Below are positions 56,747-64,000 of a stretch of 64,000 nt of DNA, one piece after another (positions within the stretch are counted from its first letter, which is position 1; every line of letters begins with the position of its first letter). A program made the translations under genes and the position numbers. Source of the DNA: Cellvibrionaceae bacterium (GTDB taxonomy: Bacteria > Pseudomonadota > Gammaproteobacteria > Pseudomonadales > Cellvibrionaceae); assembly GCA_021151525.1 (NCBI GenBank), contig JAGKXD010000007.1, positions 13,936 through 77,935 on the forward strand, in the 5' to 3' direction. Below the pieces are notes generated by a model that worked only from the letters and a program-made list of their open reading frames with translations, made no database searches and was not told where the DNA came from.

Positions 56747-58618
56747 ATGCGCATTTGGCTTTTTAGATTAATTCTCTGCCTAATTCCGGTCGCGTTTTTT
56801 GTGTTGCTTGAAATGGGGTTGCGTGTTGCCGATTTCGGGAATAGTTATCCATTATTTATTTCAGATCCGAATCAGCCTGGATATAGTTTGGTAAATCCCA
56901 ACGTGATTAAACGCTATTTTCCTGCGCCAGAAATGGCTCCGCCGGTTAATATTGAATCCACTTATTTTAAGCTGGAAAAACAGCCCAATACGCTGCGTAT
57001 TGTGGTTCAGGGGGAGTCTACCACGGCGGGGTATCCCTATGGATTAGGGGTGTCTTTAGCGGGGATTTTGCAGCAGCGTTTGCAAAATCAATATCCCGGT
57101 CGCAACGTGGAAGTTATTCAAACGGCGATGGCCGCTGTCAACTCTTATACGCTGCTGGATTTCAGCGACGAAATTTTAAAAATAAAACCTGATGCTATAG
57201 TTATTTACGCGGGGCACAACGAATATCTTGGCATTATGGGCGTGGGTTCTGCTTACGCTAGCCATAATCGCGCGACAACATTATTGATGTTAAAACTAAA
57301 AGACTTACGTATTTATCAGGCGTTGCAAAAGTTATATGTCAGCTTCAAAAAAAATCCGGAAGCGCTAACTCAAGGAGGTAGCCGAACGCTGATGGCGCAA
57401 GTGGCTCGCGAAAAAAATATTGCATTCGGTTCGCCGCTTTATCAGCAAGGATTGGATCAATTTGAAGGCAATATGAAGCTGCTTTTGGCGCGTTACCAAC
57501 GCGCGGGTATTCCGGTTTATATTGGAACCATTGCAAGTAATTTGCGCGATCAAAAGCCCTTTAATAGTGCGAGTGTAGATGCTGATTTGGCGCATACAAT
57601 AGACACAGTTAGCACCCAGCTTGCAAATACCGATAGTAGTATAGAATCTGCAGCAGCTGTTTTGCCTTTACCCCCAGAAACAATACAAAATTTAATTGCG
57701 AATTTGCGTGCAAAACTTGGTGATAAACAGCAGGCTTTGGCGGCATATCTACTTGCACAATTGTTTGAGCGGGCGGGTGATTATTCGCACGCAAGCGAAT
57801 GGTATAGCAAAGCTCGCGATTGGGATGAGCTGCGTTTTCGCGCACCGAGTCCCATGAATGACATTATCAAAAAACTGGCGGCAGAGTCGGGTGCCTATTT
57901 GGTAGATTCTGAAATGGTGTTAGAGCAGAAATCTCCCCACAATATTATTGGTAAAGAATTGATGCTGGAACATCTGCATCCCAATGTTGAAGGTTATTTT
58001 TGGTTGGCTGACGCTTATTTTCAACAGCTGCTTACTCATTTGAATTTATCTCCCGCTACACCACGGGTTGATACACAAACGGCGCGTACACAAATTCCTT
58101 TAATGCCGGCAGAATATTACACAGCGCAAGTGAGCATTGAGCGATTGCTGGCTGATTATCCCTATTCAATTCCTACTCGTTCAGTTCGTTCGTTGCCCAT
58201 CAGTAATTGGCATGATCAATTAGGGCAAGATATGTTGGATAGGAAAATAACCTGGGCACAAATGGTTGAGCAAACCATGAAAGGTTATCAGCAAGAAAAT
58301 AATATTGCTGGGCTTGCAAGTGCGGCGGCTTTATTGGCTGATGTGAATCCAACGGGAGCCGATATAAATTTCTATGCTGGCGCTGCACTTATTCAGGCGC
58401 AGCGCTATGGCGAAGCGATTCGTTTGTTGCAGCGCTGCGTTGACCTCAACCCCAAAGACCTCAATGCACTTTTGGCGTCTGCGCATGCTTTTATCTTGAG
58501 TGGTGATTTATTAGTGGGTGAACGCTTTCTTGATCGAGTCTTGGCAATTGATTCGTCGAACCAAACAGCTAGGCGTGTGAAGCAACAGCTTACAGAGCGT
58601 CGTCAGCACGACCATTAA
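56747..58618 (+). CDS. Membrane-anchored SGNH-like protein with TPR, second of a tandem pair
   Basis: A 623-residue paralogue of the gene before it, 3 bp downstream, sharing the same layout: N-terminal helix (about 4-26), GESTTAG with likely Ser91, TAMAAVNSYT, GHNEYLG (156-162) and EHLHPNVEGYFW. The paralogues share many short identical stretches such as LYQQGL, FEGNM or FEDNM, and RFRAP. C-terminal TPR helices include AIRLLQRCVDLNPKDLNALL. Both copies keep the catalytic Ser and His, so both are probably active esterases or acyltransferases rather than one being a dead partner. Substrate unknown. Confidence 0.82.
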   Translation: MRIWLFRLILCLIPVAFFVLLEMGLRVADFGNSYPLFISDPNQPGYSLVNPNVIKRYFPAPEMAPPVNIESTYFKLEKQPNTLRIVVQGESTTAGYPYGLGVSLAGILQQRLQNQYPGRNVEVIQTAMAAVNSYTLLDFSDEILKIKPDAIVIYAGHNEYLGIMGVGSAYASHNRATTLLMLKLKDLRIYQALQKLYVSFKKNPEALTQGGSRTLMAQVAREKNIAFGSPLYQQGLDQFEGNMKLLLARYQRAGIPVYIGTIASNLRDQKPFNSASVDADLAHTIDTVSTQLANTDSSIESAAAVLPLPPETIQNLIANLRAKLGDKQQALAAYLLAQLFERAGDYSHASEWYSKARDWDELRFRAPSPMNDIIKKLAAESGAYLVDSEMVLEQKSPHNIIGKELMLEHLHPNVEGYFWLADAYFQQLLTHLNLSPATPRVDTQTARTQIPLMPAEYYTAQVSIERLLADYPYSIPTRSVRSLPISNWHDQLGQDMLDRKITWAQMVEQTMKGYQQENNIAGLASAAALLADVNPTGADINFYAGAALIQAQRYGEAIRLLQRCVDLNPKDLNALLASAHAFILSGDLLVGERFLDRVLAIDSSNQTARRVKQQLTERRQHDH

Positions 58619-58668
58619 TTTTTGTTTTAATGGTTTCTCGCCTAAAATTTCCTAAAGTTAATTTCCTG

Positions 58669-58736
58669 TGCATACGTATGTACATCGTTGAATACGTATG
58701 TAGTCAATTGCAGCTAGAGTGGCTTATCCTTAAGAT
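58669..58736 (+). promoter_or_regulatory. Paired ATACGTAT operators and promoter with no protein gene behind it
   Basis: TGCATACGTATGTA (58669-58682) and TGAATACGTATGTA (58689-58702) have centres 20 bp apart. Five bases later comes TTGCAG (58708-58713), 17 bp and TAAGAT (58731-58736). It has the same plan as the TonB receptor and pullulanase promoters. Confidence 0.6.
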
Positions 58737-58742
58737 AATTTC

Positions 58743-58897
58743 ACTAAAGATAATCAGGTTTTGATTTCTTGTTGTGGTTGTAAGTGGGTTACTCCTGTTT
58801 TGTTGGTTCAGCCATTGTTGTTTCAGATGTTTGTCCAGTATTGTTCTGCTGCAATTCGCTGTTAGTTGTTTAGCGCAGTTTTACTGCGCTTTTTTCT
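58743..58897 (+). ncRNA. Candidate small RNA under ATACGTAT control
   Basis: The predicted transcript runs from about 58743 to the intrinsic terminator at 58872-58896, about 155 bases. I see no open reading frame with a ribosome site in it. A terminator with a small hairpin and a long U-run is typical of Hfq-linked small RNAs. Alternatively the transcript could be the 3' end of the SGNH operon. This is inference from promoter and terminator placement only. Confidence 0.4.
58872..58896 (+). terminator. Intrinsic terminator
   Basis: A perfect 8-bp stem AGCGCAGT (58872-58879) with ACTGCGCT (58883-58890), three-base loop, followed by TTTTTCTTTT. Confidence 0.85.
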
Positions 58898-59166
58898 TTT
58901 CCTGCTTAGCCTCTTTTCTGTTATTTCTTTCGGTAATGTCATTTTTTGGTGTGTATTCGTCGCCAAAATTCTCACCTCAAACACGCTTCGGAATTTCAAT
59001 AATTTTTTTAAGAAAGCTTTTGCATTAAGCAGGCTATTTTTTTGTGTGCCGTTCAATCGCCAACTAGGCTCTATTGAAGCCTTCGATGCTTCTCAGTTGT
59101 GACCGGGAAAAGTTTCACTGGAGTTTTGTCTTAAAGGTGCTGCTACTTCCCTAGGCTTTTCCGCTT

Positions 59167-59235
59167 TGCATACGTATGTACTTCTTTGAATACGTATGCA
59201 TGCGGTTGTGAGTCAGGCATCACACAAATTAACAT
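59167..59235 (+). promoter_or_regulatory. Promoter and paired ATACGTAT operators of the pullulanase gene
   Basis: TGCATACGTATGTA (59167-59180) and TGAATACGTATGCA (59187-59200) have centres 20 bp apart. Five bases later comes TTGTGA (59206-59211), 18 bp and TAACAT (59230-59235). The -10 is weak, as expected for an activator-dependent promoter. Confidence 0.55.
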
Positions 59236-59241
59236 TTAACC

Positions 59242-59598
59242 GTTAATACCCGAATTCCATGTTCAGAAAATAAGTTCTTGTAAACCTTGTGAGTGAGCAG
59301 GGTGGTGCTGATTCCAACAAGACGCTTAGCGCTGCCTAACCTATAAAAACGCAGACATATTTGTTTCTACAAGCGGGTTTAGCCCAAGGCGTTTGCTTGT
59401 GGTGAAAATCTTGTGGGGCTAGCAACAGTTAGTGACCACGGCGCGTAATATTTGCTAAGGGCGTTTTTATTCGTGATACCTAGTGAAATTTTCGGTAAGA
59501 ACCTTTGGGATTTGTACCGGGTACAGTTCATTTTTTCTCGTTAAATATTTCTGTGCCACAGTAGATTTCAAAAAAATAACATAGCGGAGAGTAAACTG
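59242..59598 (+). other. Long leader before the pullulanase gene
   Basis: If transcription starts just after the -10 at 59235, the leader is about 357 bases. It has an ATG with a four-codon reading frame (59259-59273), several short inverted segments (for example ACAAGC and GCTTGT near 59368 and 59394), and the ribosome site GGAGAG before 59599. I see no recognised riboswitch. Region 58898-59166 shows no gene. Confidence 0.35.
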
Positions 59599-62500
59599 AT
59601 GTTTAATTATCGTAACACACTAGGCGTCATCGCTCTGGTTTGCACTATTGCAGGCCTAGCGGGATGCGGCGGTGCCAGCGGCACTGGTGGTGACACTACA
59701 CCGATAAAAACCTGCGGCAATTTTCAAATTGTTTTAGCGGATGGTACTTGTGGCGCGCCACCGCCGCCACCGCCATGCGCTGACGGCTATATTCGCGCTA
59801 CGCCAGACAGCGCGTGTGTGAAATCAGATTTTAAATTGCCGACTATGCCTGCAAAAGTTGCAGACGATGAAGCGGTAATTTATTTCAACAAAGAAGATAA
59901 AAACTTCGCGGGCTATACGCTCTACACTTGGCAATCCTGTAGCCCAACCTGGTTGAAACCCAGTACGGGTTGGTCTGACGAATCACAAGTTATTCAAGGT
60001 GTTTCTGAGGTCGAGCAAGATCCAATTTACGGCGCCTACTTCGTTGTGAAACTTGCTCCCGGCGGCACCTGCGGTAATTTTATTATCAGAAGTGCTGGCC
60101 AATCGCGTCAAACTAACGATTTAACCATTGGTACTGCAACTACTGGCAGCCCCTTTGATCGCCGTTATTTTGTAATCGCAGATCCTGCAGATTTGCGCAA
60201 CAGCCGCGTAAGCGCACTGCCAATTTGTATCAACGATGTGTGTGAAAAATTTGAAGAGCCTAAATTGGCAATTTCGAATATAGCTGCACACTGGATTGAT
60301 GCGTCAACCATTCTTTGGGATCGCGACGTTTCCAATGTAAAACTTTATGCAGCTAACGATGGCGGAAAAATTTCTGCAAACAAAGATGGCACAGTTGCTA
60401 ATGGTTCTGTTGTCGCAACACTTTCTGCAACCAGCATGACTGATGCGCAGCGCACTCTAGTTCCGCACTTAAGAAATTACCGCGCTTACTCACTCGGGTT
60501 AACGCCTGATGTTATTAAAGGTTTGTTGAAAAAAGAATTGGTGATTGTTGGTCAAACTTCAACGGGTAATTTAGTGGGTACTCGTTTGCAAACGGCTCAG
60601 GTGCTCGATGCACTTTATACCGCCGGTGCTAACGATGCGAACGAAGCAAAATTAGGTGTGAGCTACAAATCTGGCAATGCCAGTGTTGCAGTCTGGGCGC
60701 CAACAGCAAGCAAAGTTGAATTGCGTTTGTATAACGATGCTTTGACGATTGAAAGCACCAAAACCATGACTGAAGACACTGCTACAGGTATTTGGAGTTA
60801 CAGCGCTGCCAAGGCAGAATTGGATCGCAAATATTATCGTTTCCGCGTCACTGTGTTTAATGCCTTCACCAATAAAACTGAAGTGCTTGAAACAACAGAT
60901 CCAGAATCTATTAGCTTATCAACCAATGGTTTGCATTCACAATTTGTCGATCTGAATGATTCTGATTTGAAACCTGCCGGTTGGGATGGCCAAGTTGTTC
61001 CTGCCGCTGTTGCACCAGAAGCTATGTCAATTTACGAAACTCATGTGCGTGATTTTAGTGTGAATGACCAAAGCACTCCGCTTGCGCATCGCGGTAAATA
61101 TTTAGCCTTTACTGATACTAGCTCTGCACCGGTTAAGCATTTAAAAGCTTTGGCGGATGCCGGGTTAACGCACGTACATTTGTTGCCCATTGCTGATGGA
61201 TCTTCTATTGAGGAAGATGCGGCAAAACAAATTAATTTAGACAGTTATGTATTTGAATTGTGTGCTGCTCAATCGCCACGTGATTCAGCCATTGTGTGTA
61301 ACGGTGTAGAAAAACCTAACGCGACTTTACGCAGCGTTATGCAAAAATATGCGGGCGATTCTGATAAGCAACGCTCGTTAATGGATTCATTGAAAGATTT
61401 TGACGGCTTCAATTGGGATTATGACCCAGAGCATTTCAATGCACCTGATGGTAGCTACGCAACCAACTCAAAAGGCGTAACACGCATTCTTGAAACGCGC
61501 GCTATGAACCTTGCATTGCACAACTTGGGTTTGCGTGTGGTTTACGATGTGGTTTATCCACACATGGCCGCAGCGGGTGTTAAAACCGCTAACTCAACGT
61601 TCGACAAAATTGTTCCCGGTTATTACTTCCGTCAAAACGCTGTTTCGGGTGTTGTAGAAACACAAACCAATGCGGGCCCCGATACTGCAACTGAACACGT
61701 AATGGCGGGCAAGTTTGTGTCTGATTCACTCGTGCAATGGGCTTCTGCTTACAAAGTAGATGGTTTCCGTTTCGACCAATCGGGCTACATGCCGAAATCA
61801 GTTTTAGTAAATGCGTTGAATGCAGTTAAAGCCGTTGATCCAACTACTTACTTCTACGCAGAAGCTTGGACGGGTGGTAGCTCATCGAACGATCGTATTG
61901 CTGAACGCGCATCGCAAGTACCTTTGGCTGGAACAGGCATTGGTACCTTTAACGATGTTATGCGCAATCCGCTGCGCGAATTGGCGCTGGTGAATGGTGG
62001 TGCGTTGGATCGTGTACGCGCTGGTTTGGCAGGCAACCTTGCGGATTTCCGCTTGCTCTCCAAGTCAGGCAAAACTGTTAAGGCGAGCACTGTGGGTGCT
62101 TACAATCTTGATCCACAAGAAGCAATCAACTACGTCGATGTACATGACGATTCAACCCTGTGGGACTGGATGCATAAGCCAGGTGCCTTACCTGCCAATA
62201 CGTCGATTGAAAACCGCGTGCGTATTCAAGATTTAACACTTGCCGTTCCTGCATTGAGTCAAGGTGTGCCTTTCTTCTTAGCGGGTAGCGATATGCTGCG
62301 CTCTAAATCTATGACCTCAAACAGCTACAACGCGGGCGACTGGTTTAACTTTATTGATTTCACCATGCAAACCAATAACTGGAAAGTCGGCTTGCCATCG
62401 GGCAGCGATGTGTCTGATGCAAATATTTTGCTCGCGTTTGCGGATGAACAATCCAAACCAACACCAACTCTGATTCAAAAATCGTCTGATGTATTTAACG

Positions 62501-63945
62501 AGTTTTTGAAAATCAGCAAAAGCAGCCCGCTGTTTAGTTTGACAAGCGCTGCAGACATTATGGATCGCGTTGGTTTCCATGATGGTGGTGTAACTCAAAA
62601 AGCTAACCTGATTGTAATGAGCATTGATGACGGTGCAGGCAAGGTTACTGGCACGCAAAATAATCGCGCGGATCTCGATCCGAAAGTCGATGCAATCGTG
62701 GTGGTGTTTAACGGTTCTTCATCTGCAATCACCCAAAAAGTTCTCACCTCTACCGGCTTTGTATTGCACAGCATTCAAAAAACCTCGGTAGATGATGCGG
62801 TGCGTACAGCAAGCTTTGCTGAAGGTGCGGGCGGTGGTTCATTCACAGTTCCTGCGTACACCGCAGCCGTGTTTGTGAAGCCACAAGTCGGCGCGCAAGG
62901 TGTTGGCCTTTCCGCAACCGCAACTTCTGGTTACGAGCCTCCTGTGCCTTACGGTGATACCGCAATTTACGTGCGCGGTGGTGTGTCGTCAGCCGGTTGG
63001 GATGCAACCTCAACCAACAAAATGAAATACGAAGGCAACGGTGTTTACTCAGTGGTGTTAAATGTTCCAGCTGGAACCAACGCGTTCAAAGTTGCTGAAG
63101 CCAACTGGAGTTTGCCGAACTTAGGTTCAAACCAAACGGTAACCGTGGGTACTCCGTTGACCTTGACTCAAGGTTCTAACGACAACGTGAATATCACTCT
63201 GGCTGCTGCTGGTGAGTACCGTTTCGAGTTGAACGCGCTGCAAAGCACTACTGCTCCTGTGTTGACCGTAACCAATCCAGATACCTTCAAGGGCACACCT
63301 GTATATCTGCGCGGCACTGTATCTTCAGTAGGTTGGGGCGCTGCACCGGCCAACCAATTGGCTTACGAAGGTAAGAGCATCTACGCCCTCAAGCTGGATC
63401 TGACGGCAGGCGACTACGTGTTCAAAGTGGCTTCTGACGATTGGAGCACCTTCAACATGGGTACCTCTACTGCGGTGACTTTGGGTAGTGAATTGCCGAT
63501 TGTTCAAGGCAGCAACGACAACATCCCAATCAAAATTACCAAACCGGCGACCTATCGCTTTGAAGTGAACACCCGTAAACCCGATGCGCCAGTCGTTAAG
63601 GTTTACCAAGATGACCTGTTCAAAGACACGCCTATCTATGCGCGCGGCTCGGTGTCATCTGCGGGTTGGGATGCTACCAGTGCCAACAAGTTCGCTTACA
63701 AGGGCGCTGGTCTCTACACATTAGGTCTGAACATTGCTGCTGGCGACTACGTCTTCAAAGTCGCTGAAACTAACTGGTCGAACCCGAACCTTGGTGCCCC
63801 CTCTGCAACGCTGGGGATACCAACGGATTTGGTTCAAGGTTCTAACGACAACATTGCTTTGAAAATTCCGGCGGCGGGCGACTATGTCTTCACCGTGGAT
63901 ACCACCAAGGCTGATGCAATTACCGTGACTGTGGATTCGAAATAA
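59599..63945 (+). CDS. Large pullulanase-type GH13 lipoprotein with three C-terminal repeat modules
   Basis: A 1448-residue protein with a lipoprotein signal (Cys23 in LAGC). A Pro-rich Cys segment and N-terminal sandwich domains (about 85-340, pullulanase type) follow. A CBM48-like domain (about 350-450, with VAVWAPTASKVELRLY) comes next, then the GH13 barrel. Pullulanase signatures are YETHVRDFS and FNWDYDPEHFNAPDGSYATN. The catalytic residues are Asp726 in FRFD, Glu755 in YAEAW and Asp850 in VHDD. Three repeats of about 111 residues end the protein. It should cut alpha-1,6 bonds of pullulan or starch at the cell surface. It has its own operator pair upstream. Confidence 0.94.
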   Translation: MFNYRNTLGVIALVCTIAGLAGCGGASGTGGDTTPIKTCGNFQIVLADGTCGAPPPPPPCADGYIRATPDSACVKSDFKLPTMPAKVADDEAVIYFNKEDKNFAGYTLYTWQSCSPTWLKPSTGWSDESQVIQGVSEVEQDPIYGAYFVVKLAPGGTCGNFIIRSAGQSRQTNDLTIGTATTGSPFDRRYFVIADPADLRNSRVSALPICINDVCEKFEEPKLAISNIAAHWIDASTILWDRDVSNVKLYAANDGGKISANKDGTVANGSVVATLSATSMTDAQRTLVPHLRNYRAYSLGLTPDVIKGLLKKELVIVGQTSTGNLVGTRLQTAQVLDALYTAGANDANEAKLGVSYKSGNASVAVWAPTASKVELRLYNDALTIESTKTMTEDTATGIWSYSAAKAELDRKYYRFRVTVFNAFTNKTEVLETTDPESISLSTNGLHSQFVDLNDSDLKPAGWDGQVVPAAVAPEAMSIYETHVRDFSVNDQSTPLAHRGKYLAFTDTSSAPVKHLKALADAGLTHVHLLPIADGSSIEEDAAKQINLDSYVFELCAAQSPRDSAIVCNGVEKPNATLRSVMQKYAGDSDKQRSLMDSLKDFDGFNWDYDPEHFNAPDGSYATNSKGVTRILETRAMNLALHNLGLRVVYDVVYPHMAAAGVKTANSTFDKIVPGYYFRQNAVSGVVETQTNAGPDTATEHVMAGKFVSDSLVQWASAYKVDGFRFDQSGYMPKSVLVNALNAVKAVDPTTYFYAEAWTGGSSSNDRIAERASQVPLAGTGIGTFNDVMRNPLRELALVNGGALDRVRAGLAGNLADFRLLSKSGKTVKASTVGAYNLDPQEAINYVDVHDDSTLWDWMHKPGALPANTSIENRVRIQDLTLAVPALSQGVPFFLAGSDMLRSKSMTSNSYNAGDWFNFIDFTMQTNNWKVGLPSGSDVSDANILLAFADEQSKPTPTLIQKSSDVFNEFLKISKSSPLFSLTSAADIMDRVGFHDGGVTQKANLIVMSIDDGAGKVTGTQNNRADLDPKVDAIVVVFNGSSSAITQKVLTSTGFVLHSIQKTSVDDAVRTASFAEGAGGGSFTVPAYTAAVFVKPQVGAQGVGLSATATSGYEPPVPYGDTAIYVRGGVSSAGWDATSTNKMKYEGNGVYSVVLNVPAGTNAFKVAEANWSLPNLGSNQTVTVGTPLTLTQGSNDNVNITLAAAGEYRFELNALQSTTAPVLTVTNPDTFKGTPVYLRGTVSSVGWGAAPANQLAYEGKSIYALKLDLTAGDYVFKVASDDWSTFNMGTSTAVTLGSELPIVQGSNDNIPIKITKPATYRFEVNTRKPDAPVVKVYQDDLFKDTPIYARGSVSSAGWDATSANKFAYKGAGLYTLGLNIAAGDYVFKVAETNWSNPNLGAPSATLGIPTDLVQGSNDNIALKIPAAGDYVFTVDTTKADAITVTVDSK
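62956..63942 (+). repeat. Three tandem 111-112-residue modules in the pullulanase C-terminus
   Basis: Units begin near 62956, 63292 and 63625. Each starts with a strand like TPIYARG, then VSSAGWDA, and ends with QGSNDN followed by a beta hairpin. The steps between equivalent codons are 336 and 333 bases. They resemble starch-binding X25/SusE-type beta-sandwich modules. Binding of alpha-glucan is inferred. Confidence 0.75.
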
Positions 63946-63956
63946 CCCCCTGCCGA

Positions 63957-63979
63957 CCTCCCCCTTGATAAGGGGGAGG
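63957..63979. repeat. Short copy of the C-rich palindrome seen at 16535
   Basis: A perfect 10-bp stem CCTCCCCCTT (63957-63966) with AAGGGGGAGG (63970-63979) and a GAT loop lies just after the pullulanase stop. It shares its core with the palindrome after the yajR-like gene. Confidence 0.65.
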
Positions 63980-64000
63980 AGTTTTTACCCCCTCCTCTTT

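Noticed and set aside
58774..59102. Hydrophobic Phe/Cys/Leu-rich frames before the pullulanase gene
   Set aside because: Composition follows T-rich DNA, they run across an intrinsic terminator, and no ribosome site is seen.
59259..59273. Four-codon frame in the pullulanase leader as a regulatory leader peptide
   Set aside because: Too short, no ribosome site and no run of regulatory codons.

Overview
The window looks like a chromosomal segment of a Cellvibrio-type gammaproteobacterium (Cellvibrionaceae), a specialist in plant and storage polysaccharides. The clues are several secreted or lipid-anchored enzymes with long poly-serine linkers (1-613, 18791-20116, 47010-48776), a high density of glycoside hydrolases (GH5, GH39, GH43, GH15, two GH13, GH97, GH18, pullulanase), a TonB-dependent receptor paired with a tryptophan-halogenase-like protein, and an ordinary gammaproteobacterial housekeeping set (uvrA, a YajR-like MFS gene, ssb). 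The assignment rests on gene style only. I found no tRNA, rRNA, CRISPR array, prophage or insertion sequence.

Layout. 1-4.5 kb: a PEBP-domain lipoprotein cut by the window edge, a CadC-like membrane regulator with TPRs, and an S9 peptidase. 4.6-17.4 kb: uvrA, a small membrane protein, a PadR/HAAS two-gene unit with a well-resolved operator, two divergent cyclic-di-GMP enzymes, a PEP-CTERM protein, the YajR-like transporter and ssb. 17.4-24.5 kb: a hemicellulose module made of a membrane-bound AraC-type regulator, GH5, a degenerate pirin-like protein, GH39 and GH43. 24.5-30.5 kb: a DUF2235 hydrolase and a MacAB-like ABC efflux operon. 30.5-47 kb: a maltodextrin/starch locus with a LacI-type regulator, an MFS sugar transporter, GH15, GH13, the TonB receptor, the halogenase, a second GH13 and GH97. 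47-52.3 kb: a GH18 chitinase, an orphan lipoprotein and a beta-propeller lipoprotein. 52.3-58.6 kb: a carbamoyltransferase/SxtJ/DUF5989 operon divergent from two tandem membrane-anchored SGNH/TPR proteins. 58.6-64 kb: a regulatory stretch and a very large pullulanase lipoprotein.

How the starch genes work together (inference from families). Lipid-anchored pullulanase and GH15, plus secreted GH13 and GH97, would cut alpha-glucans outside the inner membrane. The TonB receptor would import oligosaccharides across the outer membrane, the MFS protein across the inner membrane, and the signal-less GH13 enzyme would finish them in the cytoplasm.

The most striking sequence signal is a set of ten palindromes with the core ATACGTAT at five promoters. 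At all five, the promoter-proximal palindrome ends exactly 5 bp before a -35 element starting with TTG. Three promoters carry the same 34-bp pair with 20-bp centre spacing. This fixed geometry suggests that the regulator, probably the LacI-type protein at 30589, acts as an activator. One of the pairs (58669-58702) does not precede a protein gene but about 155 bp ending in a strong intrinsic terminator, which makes it a candidate regulated small RNA. The carbamoyltransferase/SxtJ/DUF5989 plus SGNH/TPR block is the best candidate for a poorly described biochemical system.
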